Assembly (NCBI GenBank): GCA_963691705.1
Contig: OY829537.1
Coordinates: 57,760,304-57,824,303, forward strand
Direction: 5' to 3'
DNA: 64,000 bases
From: Viola odorata
Lineage: Eukaryota > Streptophyta > Magnoliopsida > Malpighiales > Violaceae
Part shown: positions 50,478 to 63,641 of the stretch, piece after piece
Position numbering within the stretch: position 1 is the first letter of the stretch
Layout: each line of letters opens with the position of its first letter
Notes under the pieces: generated by a model
Databases searched by the model: none
What the model was told of the DNA's origin: nothing
What the model saw: the letters and a program-made list of their open reading frames with translations, nothing else
Made by a program: the position numbers and the translations under genes

Positions 50478-53400
50478 GGTCACGCCCGCGCATGTCATCT
50501 CTTAAGCGTTGTGAAGGGTCACGTCCCCATATCATGTTTTTAATGTTGTGTCTGGTCACGTCTGCACAGTCGTCATATAATGTTGTGTCAGGTCACCTCC
50601 GCACATGTTGTCTGTTAAGCGTTGTGAAAGGTCACGTCCCCACATCGTGTTGTTAATGTTGTGTCTGGTCACATCCACACATGTCGTCTGATAATGTTGT
50701 GTCTCGTCACATCCGTACATGTCATCTCTTAAGCATTGTGAAGGGTCACGTCCGCACAGTCGTCTGATAATATTGTATCTGGTCAGTTCCGCACATGTTG
50801 TCTGTTAAGCGTTGTGAAGGGTCACGTCCCCACATCGTGTTTTTAATGGTGTGTTTGGTCCCGTCCGCACAGTCGTCTTATAATGTTGTGTCTGGTCATG
50901 TCTGCACATGTTGTCTGTCAAGCATTGTGAAGGGTCACGTCCCGACATCGTGTATTTAATGTTGTGTTTGGTCAGCTACGCACATGTCGTCTGATAATGT
51001 TGTGTCTGGTCACGTCTGCACATGTTGTCTGTTAAGCGTTGTGAAGGGTCACGTCCCCACATCATGTTGTTAATGTTGTGTCAGGTCACGTCCACATATG
51101 TCGTCTGATAATGTTGTGTCTGGTCACGTCCGCACATGTCATATCTTAAGCGTTGTGAAAGGTCACGGCCCCACATCGTGTTGTTAATGTTGTGTCTGGT
51201 CACGTCCACACATGTCGTCTAATAATGTTGTGTCTGGTCACGTCCGCATATATCGTCTGTTAAGCGTTATGAAGGGTCAGGTCCCCACATCGTGTTTTTA
51301 ATATTGTGTCTGGTCACGTCCGCACATGTCATCTCTTAAGCGTTGTGAAGGGTCACGCCCCCACCTCGTGTTATTAATGTTGTGTCTGGTCACGTCCGCA
51401 CAATCGTGTGATAAAGTTGTGTCTGGTCACGTCCGCACAAGTCATCTCTTAAGCTTTGTGAAGGGTCACGTCCGTACAGTCGTCTGATAATGTTGTGTCT
51501 GGTCACTTCCGCACATGTTGTCTGTTAAGCGTTGTGAAGGGTCATGTCCCCACATTGTGTTTTTAATGTTGTGTCTCGTCACGTCCGCACAGTCGTTTGA
51601 TAATGTTGTGTCTGGTCACTTCTGCACAGTCGTCTGATAATGTTGTGTCTGGTCACTTCCGCACATGTTGTCTGTCAAGCGTTGTGAAGGGTCACGTCCT
51701 CACATCGTGTTTTTAATGGTGTGTTTGGTCACGTCCGCACAGACGTCTGATAATGTTATTTCTGGTCACGCCCGCGCATGTCATCTCTTAAGCGTTGTGA
51801 AGGGTCACGTCCCCATATCATGTTTTTAATGTTCTGTCTGGTCACGTCTGCACAGTCGTCATATAATGTTGTGTCAGGTCACCTCCGCACATGTTGTCTG
51901 TTAAGCGTTGTGAAAGGTCACGTCCCCACATCGTGTTGTTAATGTTGTGTCTGGTCACGTCCACACATGTCGTCTGATAATGTTATGTCTCGTCACATCC
52001 GTACATGTCATCTCTTAAGCATTGTGAAGGGTCACGTCCGCACAGTCGTCTGATAATATTGTATCTGGTCAGTTCCGCACATGTTGTCTGTTAAGCGTTG
52101 TGAAGGGTCACGTCCCCACATCGTGTTTTTAATGGTGTGTTTGGTCACGTCCGCACAGTCGTCTTATAATGTTGTGTCTGGTCATGTCTGCACATGTTGT
52201 CTGTCAAGCATTGTGAAGGGCCACGTCCCGACATCGTGTATTTAATGTTGTGTTTGGTCAGCTACGCACATGTCGTCTGATAATGTTGTGTCTGGTCACG
52301 TCCGCACATGTTGTCTGTTAAGCGTTGTGAAGGGTCACGTCCCCACATCATGTTGTTAATGTTGTGTCAGGTCACGTCCACATATGTCGTCTGATAATGT
52401 TGTGTCTGGTCACGTCCGCACATGTCATATCTTAAGCGTTGTGAAAGGTCACGGCCCCACATCGTGTTGTTAATGTTGTGTCTGGTCACGTCCACACATG
52501 TCGTCTAATAATGTTGTGTCTGGTCACGTCCGCATATATCGTCTGTTAAGCGTTATGAAGGGTCAGGTCCCCACATCGTGTTTTTAATATTGTGTCTGGT
52601 CACGTCCGCACATGTCATCTCTTAAGCGTTGTGAAGGGTCACGCCCCCACCTCGTGTTATTAGTGTTGTGTCTGGTCACGTCCGCACAATCGTGTGATAA
52701 AGTTGTGTCTGGTCACGTCCGCACAAGTCATCTCTTAAGCTTTGTGAAGGGTCACGTCCGTACAGTCGTCTGATAATGTTGTGTCTGGTCACTTCCGCAC
52801 ATGTTGTCTGTTAAGCGTTGTGAAGGGTCATGTCCCCACATTGTGTTTTTAATGTTGTGTCTCGTCACGTCCGCACAGTCGTCTGATAATGTTGTGTCTG
52901 GTCACTTCCGCACAAGTCATCTCTTAAGCTTTGTGAAGGGTCACGTCCGTACAGTCGTCTGATAATGTTGTGTCTGGTCACTTCCGCACATGTTGTCTGT
53001 TAAGCGTTGTGAAGGGTCACGTCCCCACATTGTGTTTTTAATGTTGTGTCTCGTCACGTCCGCACAGTCGTCTGATAATGTTGTGTCTGGTCACTTCCGC
53101 ACAAGTCATCTCTTAAGCTTTGTGAAGGGTCACGTCCGTACAGTCGTCTGATAATGTTGTGTCTGGTCACTTCCACACATGTTGTCTGTTAAGCGTTGTG
53201 AAGGGTCACGTCCCCACATTGTGTTTTTAATGTTGTGTCTCGTCACGTCCGCACAGTCGTTTGATAATGTTGTGTCTGGTCACTTCTGCACAGTCGTCTG
53301 ATAATGTTGTGTCTGGTCACTTCCGCACATGTTGTCTGTTAAGCGTTGTGAAGGGTCACGTCCCCACATCATGTTGTTAATGTTGTGTCAGGTCACGTCC

Positions 53401-53768
53401 ACATATGTCGTCTGATAATGTTGTGTCTGGTCACGTCCGCACATGTCATCTCTTAAGCGTTGTGAAGGGTCACGCCCCCACCTCGTGTTATTAATGTTGT
53501 GTCTGGTCACGTTCCCACAGTCGTGTGACAAAGTTGTGTCTGGTCACGTCCGCACATGTTGTCTGTTAAGCGTTGTGAAGGGTCACGTCCCCACATCGTG
53601 TGTTTTAAGGGTGTGTTTGGTCACGTCCGCACAGTCGTCTGATAATGTTGTGTCTGGTCACGTCCGCACATGTTGTCTGTTAAGCGTTGTGAAGGGTCAC
53701 GTCCTCACATCGTGTTTTTAATGGTGTGTTTGGTCACGTCCGCACAGACGTCTGATAATGTTATTTCT
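50478..53768. repeat. Regular 3,291-bp HOR copy 1 (87 monomers)
   Basis: Short block 50478-51763 (1,286 bp, 34 monomers) and long block 51764-53768 (2,005 bp, 53 monomers). First complete copy to carry the GTGTGTTTTAAGGG form downstream of the marker and the CTTCCACACATG variant (53175). One private change was seen: CACATCCACAC at 50673. Confidence 0.94.
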
Positions 53769-56700
53769 GGTCACGCCCGCGCATGTCATCTCTTAAGCGT
53801 TGTGAAGGGTCACGTCCCCATATCATGTTTTTAATGTTGTGTCTGGTCACGTCTGCACAGTCGTCATATAATGTTGTGTCAGGTCACCTCCGCACATGTT
53901 GTCTGTTAAGCGTTGTGAAAGGTCACGTCCCCACATCGTGTTGTTAATGTTGTGTCTGGTCACGTCCACACATGTCGTCTGATAATGTTGTGTCTCGTCA
54001 CATCCGTACATGTCATCTCTTAAGCATTGTGAAGGGTCACGTCCGCACAGTCGTCTGATAATATTGTATCTGGTCAGTTCCGCACATGTTGTCTGTTAAG
54101 CGTTGTGAAGGGTCACGTCCCCACATCGTGTTTTTAATGGTGTGTTTGGTCCCGTCCGCACAGTCGTCTTATAATGTTGTGTCTGGTCATGTCTGCACAT
54201 GTTGTCTGTCAAGCATTGTGAAGGGTCACGTCCCGACATCGTGTATTTAATGTTGTGTTTGGTCAGCTACGCACATGTCGTCTGATAATGTTGTGTCTGG
54301 TCACGTCTGCACATGTTGTCTGTTAAGCGTTGTGAAGGGTCACGTCCCCACATCATGTTGTTAATGTTGTGTCAGGTCACGTCCACATATGTCGTCTGAT
54401 AATGTTGTGTCTGGTCACGTCCGCACATGTCATATCTTAAGCGTTGTGAAAGGTCACGGCCCCACATCGTGTTGTTAATGTTGTGTCTGGTCACGTCCAC
54501 ACATGTCGTCTAATAATGTTGTGTCTGGTCACGTCCGCATATATCGTCTGTTAAGCGTTATGAAGGGTCAGGTCCCCACATCGTGTTTTTAATATTGTGT
54601 CTGGTCACGTCCGCACATGTCATCTCTTAAGCGTTGTGAAGGGTCACGCCCCCACCTCGTGTTATTAATGTTGTGTCTGGTCACGTCCGCACAATCGTGT
54701 GATAAAGTTGTGTCTGGTCACGTCCGCACAAGTCATCTCTTAAGCTTTGTGAAGGGTCACGTCCGTACAGTCGTCTGATAATGTTGTGTCTGGTCACTTC
54801 CGCACATGTTGTCTGTTAAGCGTTGTGAAGGGTCATGTCCCCACATTGTGTTTTTAATGTTGTGTCTCGTCACGTCCGCACAGTCGTTTGATAATGTTGT
54901 GTCTGGTCACTTCTGCACAGTCGTCTGATAATGTTGTGTCTGGTCACTTCCGCACATGTTGTCTGTCAAGCGTTGTGAAGGGTCACGTCCTCACATCGTG
55001 TTTTTAATGGTGTGTTTGGTCACGTCCGCACAGACGTCTGATAATGTTATTTCTGGTCACGCCCGCGCATGTCATCTCTTAAGCGTTGTGAAGGGTCACG
55101 TCCCCATATCATGTTTTTAATGTTCTGTCTGGTCACGTCTGCACAGTCGTCATATAATGTTGTGTCAGGTCACCTCCGCACATGTTGTCTGTTAAGCGTT
55201 GTGAAAGGTCACGTCCCCACATCGTGTTGTTAATGTTGTGTCTGGTCACGTCCACACATGTCGTCTGATAATGTTATGTCTCGTCACATCCGTACATGTC
55301 ATCTCTTAAGCATTGTGAAGGGTCACGTCCGCACAGTCGTCTGATAATATTGTATCTGGTCAGTTCCGCACATGTTGTCTGTTAAGCGTTGTGAAGGGTC
55401 ACGTCCCCACATCGTGTTTTTAATGGTGTGTTTGGTCACGTCCGCACAGTCGTCTTATAATGTTGTGTCTGGTCATGTCTGCACATGTTGTCTGTCAAGC
55501 ATTGTGAAGGGCCACGTCCCGACATCGTGTATTTAATGTTGTGTTTGGTCAGCTACGCACATGTCGTCTGATAATGTTGTGTCTGGTCACGTCCGCACAT
55601 GTTGTCTGTTAAGCGTTGTGAAGGGTCACGTCCCCACATCATGTTGTTAATGTTGTGTCAGGTCACGTCCACATATGTCGTCTGATAATGTTGTGTCTGG
55701 TCACGTCCGCACATGTCATATCTTAAGCGTTGTGAAAGGTCACGGCCCCACATCGTGTTGTTAATGTTGTGTCTGGTCACGTCCACACATGTCGTCTAAT
55801 AATGTTGTGTCTGGTCACGTCCGCATATATCGTCTGTTAAGCGTTATGAAGGGTCAGGTCCCCACATCGTGTTTTTAATATTGTGTCTGGTCACGTCCGC
55901 ACATGTCATCTCTTAAGCGTTGTGAAGGGTCACGCCCCCACCTCGTGTTATTAGTGTTGTGTCTGGTCACGTCCGCACAATCGTGTGATAAAGTTGTGTC
56001 TGGTCACGTCCGCACAAGTCATCTCTTAAGCTTTGTGAAGGGTCACGTCCGTACAGTCGTCTGATAATGTTGTGTCTGGTCACTTCCGCACATGTTGTCT
56101 GTTAAGCGTTGTGAAGGGTCATGTCCCCACATTGTGTTTTTAATGTTGTGTCTCGTCACGTCCGCACAGTCGTCTGATAATGTTGTGTCTGGTCACTTCC
56201 GCACAAGTCATCTCTTAAGCTTTGTGAAGGGTCACGTCCGTACAGTCGTCTGATAATGTTGTGTCTGGTCACTTCCGCACATGTTGTCTGTTAAGCGTTG
56301 TGAAGGGTCACGTCCCCACATTGTGTTTTTAATGTTGTGTCTCGTCACGTCCGCACAGTCGTCTGATAATGTTGTGTCTGGTCACTTCCGCACAAGTCAT
56401 CTCTTAAGCTTTGTGAAGGGTCACGTCCGTACAGTCGTCTGATAATGTTGTGTCTGGTCACTTCCACACATGTTGTCTGTTAAGCGTTGTGAAGGGTCAC
56501 GTCCCCACATTGTGTTTTTAATGTTGTGTCTCGTCACGTCCGCACAGTCGTTTGATAATGTTGTGTCTGGTCACTTCTGCACAGTCGTCTGATAATGTTG
56601 TGTCTGGTCACTTCCGCACATGTTGTCTGTTAAGCGTTGTGAAGGGTCACGTCCCCACATCATGTTGTTAATGTTGTGTCAGGTCACGTCCACATATGTC

Positions 56701-57059
56701 GTCTGATAATGTTGTGTCTGGTCACGTCCGCACATGTCATCTCTTAAGCGTTGTGAAGGGTCACGCCCCCACCTCGTGTTATTAATGTTGTGTCTGGTCA
56801 CGTTCCCACAGTCGTGTGACAAAGTTGTGTCTGGTCACGTCCGCACATGTTGTCTGTTAAGCGTTGTGAAGGGTCACGTCCCCACATCGTGTGTTTTAAG
56901 GGTGTGTTTGGTCACGTCCGCACAGTCGTCTGATAATGTTGTGTCTGGTCACGTCCGCACATGTTGTCTGTTAAGCGTTGTGAAGGGTCACGTCCTCACA
57001 TCGTGTTTTTAATGGTGTGTTTGGTCACGTCCGCACAGACGTCTGATAATGTTATTTCT
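53769..57059. repeat. Regular 3,291-bp HOR copy 2, decomposed monomer by monomer
   Basis: The short block (53769-55054) reads BCA BCA BA BCA BCA BCA BCA BC BCA BA BCA A BCA: 12 B of 39 bp, 10 C of 37 bp, and 12 A (8 of 37 bp, 4 of 38 bp), summing exactly to 1,286. The long block (55055-57059) has the same first 30 monomers (1,136 bp) plus 23 more (869 bp), summing to 2,005. I noticed no private changes in this copy. Confidence 0.95.
56002..56568 (+). repeat. Three tandem 189-bp five-monomer subunits (B-A-B-C-A)
   Basis: Subunits at 56002-56190, 56191-56379 and 56380-56568. Each starts with the B monomer containing CAAGTCATCTCTTAAGC and ends with an A monomer containing CCGCACAGTCG. Length is 39+37+39+37+37 = 189 bp. 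They differ at a few bases; the third has CTTCCACACATG and GTCGTTTGATAATG. The same triplet occurs in each full long block. Confidence 0.93.
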
Positions 57060-60000
57060 GGTCACGCCCGCGCATGTCATCTCTTAAGCGTTGTGAAGGG
57101 TCACGTCCCCATATCATGTTTTTAATGTTGTGTCTGGTCACGTCTGCACAGTCGTCATATAATGTTGTGTCAGGTCACCTCCGCACATGTTGTCTGTTAA
57201 GCGTTGTGAAAGGTCACGTCCCCACATCGTGTTGTTAATGTTGTGTCTGGTCACGTCCACACATGTCGTCTGATAATGTTGTGTCTCGTCACATCCGTAC
57301 ATGTCATCTCTTAAGCATTGTGAAGGGTCACGTCCGCACAGTCGTCTGATAATATTGTATCTGGTCAGTTCCGCACATGTTGTCTGTTAAGCGTTGTGAA
57401 GGGTCACGTCCCCACATCGTGTTTTTAATGGTGTGTTTGGTCCCGTCCGCACAGTCGTCTTATAATGTTGTGTCTGGTCATGTCTGCACATGTTGTCTGT
57501 CAAGCATTGTGAAGGGTCACGTCCCGACATCGTGTATTTAATGTTGTGTTTGGTCAGCTACGCACATGTCGTCTGATAATGTTGTGTCTGGTCACGTCTG
57601 CACATGTTGTCTGTTAAGCGTTGTGAAGGGTCACGTCCCCACATCATGTTGTTAATGTTGTGTCAGGTCACGTCCACATATGTCGTCTGATAATGTTGTG
57701 TCTGGTCACGTCCGCACATGTCATATCTTAAGCGTTGTGAAAGGTCACGGCCCCACATCGTGTTGTTAATGTTGTGTCTGGTCACGTCCACACATGTCGT
57801 CTAATAATGTTGTGTCTGGTCACGTCCGCATATATCGTCTGTTAAGCGTTATGAAGGGTCAGGTCCCCACATCGTGTTTTTAATATTGTGTCTGGTCACG
57901 TCCGCACATGTCATCTCTTAAGCGTTGTGAAGGGTCACGCCCCCACCTCGTGTTATTAATGTTGTGTCTGGTCACGTCCGCACAATCGTGTGATAAAGTT
58001 GTGTCTGGTCACGTCCGCACAAGTCATCTCTTAAGCTTTGTGAAGGGTCACGTCCGTACAGTCGTCTGATAATGTTGTGTCTGGTCACTTCCGCACATGT
58101 TGTCTGTTAAGCGTTGTGAAGGGTCATGTCCCCACATTGTGTTTTTAATGTTGTGTCTCGTCACGTCCGCACAGTCGTTTGATAATGTTGTGTCTGGTCA
58201 CTTCTGCACAGTCGTCTGATAATGTTGTGTCTGGTCACTTCCGCACATGTTGTCTGTCAAGCGTTGTGAAGGGTCACGTCCTCACATCGTGTTTTTAATG
58301 GTGTGTTTGGTCACGTCCGCACAGACGTCTGATAATGTTATTTCTGGTCACGCCCGCGCATGTCATCTCTTAAGCGTTGTGAAGGGTCACGTCCCCATAT
58401 CATGTTTTTAATGTTCTGTCTGGTCACGTCTGCACAGTCGTCATATAATGTTGTGTCAGGTCACCTCCGCACATGTTGTCTGTTAAGCGTTGTGAAAGGT
58501 CACGTCCCCACATCGTGTTGTTAATGTTGTGTCTGGTCACGTCCACACATGTCGTCTGATAATGTTATGTCTCGTCACATCCGTACATGTCATCTCTTAA
58601 GCATTGTGAAGGGTCACGTCCGCACAGTCGTCTGATAATATTGTATCTGGTCAGTTCCGCACATGTTGTCTGTTAAGCGTTGTGAAGGGTCACGTCCCCA
58701 CATCGTGTTTTTAATGGTGTGTTTGGTCACGTCCGCACAGTCGTCTTATAATGTTGTGTCTGGTCATGTCTGCACATGTTGTCTGTCAAGCATTGTGAAG
58801 GGCCACGTCCCGACATCGTGTATTTAATGTTGTGTATGGTCAGCTACGCACATGTCGTCTGATAATGTTGTGTCTGGTCACGTCCGCACATGTTGTCTGT
58901 TAAGCGTTGTGAAGGGTCACGTCCCCACATCATGTTGTTAATGTTGTGTCAGGTCACGTCCACATATGTCGTCTGATAATGTTGTGTCTGGTCACGTCCG
59001 CACATGTCATATCTTAAGCGTTGTGAAAGGTCACGGCCCCACATCGTGTTGTTAATGTTGTGTCTGGTCACGTCCACACATGTCGTCTAATAATGTTGTG
59101 TCTGGTCACGTCCGCATATATCGTCTGTTAAGCGTTATGAAGGGTCAGGTCCCCACATCGTGTTTTTAATATTGTGTCTGGTCACGTCCGCACATGTCAT
59201 CTCTTAAGCGTTGTGAAGGGTCACGCCCCCACCTCGTGTTATTAGTGTTGTGTCTGGTCACGTCCGCACAATCGTGTGATAAAGTTGTGTCTGGTCACGT
59301 CCGCACAAGTCATCTCTTAAGCTTTGTGAAGGGTCACGTCCGTACAGTCGTCTGATAATGTTGTGTCTGGTCACTTCCGCACATGTTGTCTGTTAAGCGT
59401 TGTTAAGGGTCATGTCCCCACATTGTGTTTTTAATGTTGTGTCTCGTCACGTCCGCACAGTCGTCTGATAATGTTGTGTCTGGTCACTTCCGCACAAGTC
59501 ATCTCTTAAGCTTTGTGAAGGGTCACGTCCGTACAGTCGTCTGATAATGTTGTGTCTGGTCACTTCCGCACATGTTGTCTGTTAAGCGTTGTGAAGGGTC
59601 ACGTCCCCACATTGTGTTTTTAATGTTGTGTCTCGTCACGTCCGCACAGTCGTCTGATAATGTTGTGTCTGGTCACTTCCGCACAAGTCATCTCTTAAGC
59701 TTTGTGAAGGGTCACGTCCGTACAGTCGTCTGATAATGTTGTGTCTGGTCACTTCCACACATGTTGTCTGTTAAGCGTTGTGAAGGGTCACGTCCCCACA
59801 TTGTGTTTTTAATGTTGTGTCACGTCACGTCCGCACAGTCGTTTGATAATGTTGTGTCTGGTCACTTCTGCACAGTCGTCTGATAATGTTGTGTCTGGTC
59901 ACTTCCGCACATGTTGTCTGTTAAGCGTTGTGAAGGGTCACGTCCCCACATCATGTTGTTAATGTTGTGTCAGGTCACGTCCACATATGTCGTCTGATAA

Positions 60001-60350
60001 TGTTGTGTCTGGTCACGTCCGCACATGTCATCTCTTAAGCGTTGTGAAGGGTCACGCCCCCACCTCGTGTTATTAATGTTGTGTCTGGTCACGTTCCCAC
60101 AGTCGTGTGACAAAGTTGTGTCTGGTCACGTCCGCACATGTTGTCTGTTAAGCGTTGTGAAGGGTCACGTCCCCACATCGTGTGTTTTAAGGGTGTGTTT
60201 GGTCACGTCCGCACAGTCGTCTGATAATGTTGTGTCTGGTCACGTCCGCACATGTTGTCTGTTAAGCGTTGTGAAGGGTCACGTCCTCACATCGTGTTTT
60301 TAATGGTGTGTTTGGTCACGTCCGCACAGACGTCTGATAATGTTATTTCT
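57060..60350. repeat. Regular 3,291-bp HOR copy 3
   Basis: Short block 57060-58345, long block 58346-60350. Private changes seen: TGTATGGTCAGC (58836) and TGTTAAGGG (59404). It also has GTGTCACGTCACG (59822), shared only with copy 4 in this array. Confidence 0.94.
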
Positions 60351-63300
60351 GGTCACGCCCGCGCATGTCATCTCTTAAGCGTTGTGAAGGGTCACGTCCC
60401 CATATCATGTTTTTAATGTTGTGTCTGGTCACGTCTGCACAGTCGTCATATAATGTTGTGTCAGGTCACCTCCGCACATGTTGTCTGTTAAGCGTTGTGA
60501 AAGGTCACGTCCCCACATCGTGTTGTTAATGTTGTGTCTGGTCACGTCCACACATGTCGTCTGATAATGTTGTGTCTCGTCACATCCGTACATGTCATCT
60601 CTTAAGCATTGTGAAGGGTCACGTCCGCACAGTCGTCTGATAATATTGTATCTGGTCAGTTCCGCACATGTTGTCTGTTAAGCGTTGTGAAGGGTCACGT
60701 CCCCACATCGTGTTTTTAATGGTGTGTTTGGTCCCGTCCGCACAGTCGTCTTATAATGTTGTGTCTGGTCATGTCTGCACATGTTGTCTGTCAAGCATTG
60801 TGAAGGGTCACGTCCCGACATCGTGTATTTAATGTTGTGTTTGGTCAGCTACGCACATGTCGTCTGATAATGTTGTGTCTGGTCACGTCTGCACATGTTG
60901 TCTGTTAAGCGTTGTGAAGGGTCACGTCCCCACATCATGTTGTTAATGTTGTGTCAGGTCACGTCCACATATGTCGTCTTATAATGTTGTGTCTGGTCAC
61001 GTCCGCACATGTCATATCTTAAGCGTTGTGAAAGGTCACGGCCCCACATCGTGTTGTTAATGTTGTGTCTGGTCACGTCCACACATGTCGTCTAATAATG
61101 TTGTGTCTGGTCACGTCCGCATATATCGTCTGTTAAGCGTTATGAAGGGTCAGGTCCCCACATCGTGTTTTTAATATTGTGTCTGGTCACGTCCGCACAT
61201 GTCATCTCTTAAGCGTTGTGAAGGGTCACGCCCCCACCTCGTGTTATTAATGTTGTGTCTGGTCACGTCCGCACAATCGTGTGATAAAGTTGTGTCTGGT
61301 CACGTCCGCACAAGTCATCTCTTAAGCTTTGTGAAGGGTCACGTCCGTACAGTCGTCTGATAATGTTGTGTCTGGTCACTTCCGCACATGTTGTCTGTTA
61401 AACGTTGTGAAGGGTCATGTCCCCACATTGTGTTTTTAATGTTGTGTCTCGTCACGTCCGCACAGTCGTTTGATAATGTTGTGTCTGGTCACTTCTGCAC
61501 AGTCGTCTGATAATGTTGTGTCTGGTCACTTCCGCACATGTTGTCTGTCAAGCGTTGTGAAGGGTCACGTCCTCACATCGTGTTTTTAATGGTGTGTTTG
61601 GTCACGTCCGCACAGACGTCTGATAATGTTATTTCTGGTCACGCCCGCGCATGTCATCTCTTAAGCGTTGTGAAGGGTCACGTCCCCATATCATGTTTTT
61701 AATGTTCTGTCTGGTCACGTCTGCACAGTCGTCATATAATGTTGTGTCAGGTCACCTCCGCACATGTTGTCTGTTAAGCGTTGTGAAAGGTCACGTCCCC
61801 ACATCGTGTTGTTAATGTTGTGTCTGGTCACGTCCACACATGTCGTCTGATAATGTTATGTCTCGTCACATCCGTACATGTCATCTCTTAAGCATTGTGA
61901 AGGGTCACGTCCGCACAGTCGTCTGATAATATTGTATCTGGTCAGTTCCGCACATGTTGTCTGTTAAGCGTTGTGAAGGGTCACGTCCCCACATCGTGTT
62001 TTTAATGGTGTGTTTGGTCACGTCCGCACAGTCGTCTTATAATGTTGTGTCTGGTCATGTCTGCACATGTTGTCTGTCAAGCATTGTGAAGGGCCACGTC
62101 CCGACATCGTGTATTTAATGTTGTGTTTGGTCAGCTACGCACATGTCGTCTGATAATGTTGTGTCTGGTCACGTCCGCACATGTTGTCTGTTAAGCGTTG
62201 TGAAGGGTCACGTCCCCACATCATGTTGTTAATGTTGTGTCAGGTCACGTCCACATATGTCGTCTGATAATGTTGTGTCTGGTCACGTCCGCACATGTCA
62301 TATCTTAAGCGTTGTGAAAGGTCACGGCCCCACATCGTGTTGTTAATGTTGTGTCTGGTCACGTCCACACATGTCGTCTAATAATGTTGTGTCTGGTCAC
62401 GTCCGCATATATCGTCTGTTAAGCGTTATGAAGGGTCAGGTCCCCACATCGTGTTTTTAATATTGTGTCTGGTCACGTCCGCACATGTCATCTCTTAAGC
62501 GTTGTGAAGGGTCACGCCCCCACCTCGTGTTATTAGTGTTGTGTCTGGTCACGTCCGCACAATCGTGTGATAAAGTTGTGTCTGGTCACGTCCGCACAAG
62601 TCATCTCTTAAGCTTTGTGAAGGGTCACGTCCGTACAGTCGTCTGATAATGTTGTGTCTGGTCACTTCCGCACATGTTGTCTGTTAAGCGTTGTGAAGGG
62701 TCATGTCCCCACATTGTGTTTTTAATGTTGTGTCTCGTCACGTCCGCACAGTCGTCTGATAATGTTGTGTCTGGTCACTTCCGCACAAGTCATCTCTTAA
62801 GCTTTGTGAAGGGTCACGTCCGTACAGTCGTCTGATAATGTTGTGTCTGGTCACTTCCGCACATGTTGTCTGTTAAGCGTTGTGAAGGGTCACGTCCCCA
62901 CATTGTGTTTTTAATGTTGTGTCTCGTCACGTCCGCACAGTCGTCTGATAATGTTGTGTCTGGTCACTTCCGCACAAGTCATCTCTTAAGCTTTGTGAAG
63001 GGTCACGTCCGTACAGTCGTCTGATAATGTTGTGTCTGGTCACTTCCACACATGTTGTCTGTTAAGCGTTGTGAAGGGTCACGTCCCCACATTGTGTTTT
63101 TAATGTTGTGTCACGTCACGTCCGCACAGTCGTTTGATAATGTTGTGTCTGGTCACTTCTGCACAGTCGTCTGATAATGTTGTGTCTGGTCACTTCCGCA
63201 CATGTTGTCTGTTAAGCGTTGTGAAGGGTCACGTCCCCACATCATGTTGTTAATGTTGTGTCAGGTCACGTCCACATATGTCGTCTGATAATGTTGTGTC

Positions 63301-63641
63301 TGGTCACGTCCGCACATGTCATCTCTTAAGCGTTGTGAAGGGTCACGCCCCCACCTCGTGTTATTAATGTTGTGTCTGGTCACGTTCCCACAGTCGTGTG
63401 ACAAAGTTGTGTCTGGTCACGTCCGCACATGTTGTCTGTTAAGCGTTGTGAAGGGTCACGTCCCCACATCGTGTGTTTTAAGGGTGTGTTTGGTCACGTC
63501 CGCACAGTCGTCTGATAATGTTGTGTCTGGTCACGTCCGCACATGTTGTCTGTTAAGCGTTGTGAAGGGTCACGTCCTCACATCGTGTTTTTAATGGTGT
63601 GTTTGGTCACGTCCGCACAGACGTCTGATAATGTTATTTCT
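60351..63641. repeat. Regular 3,291-bp HOR copy 4
   Basis: Short block 60351-61636, long block 61637-63641. Private changes seen: GTCTTATAATG (60980) and TTAAACGTTG (61402). It shares GTGTCACGTCACG (63113) with copy 3. Confidence 0.94.
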
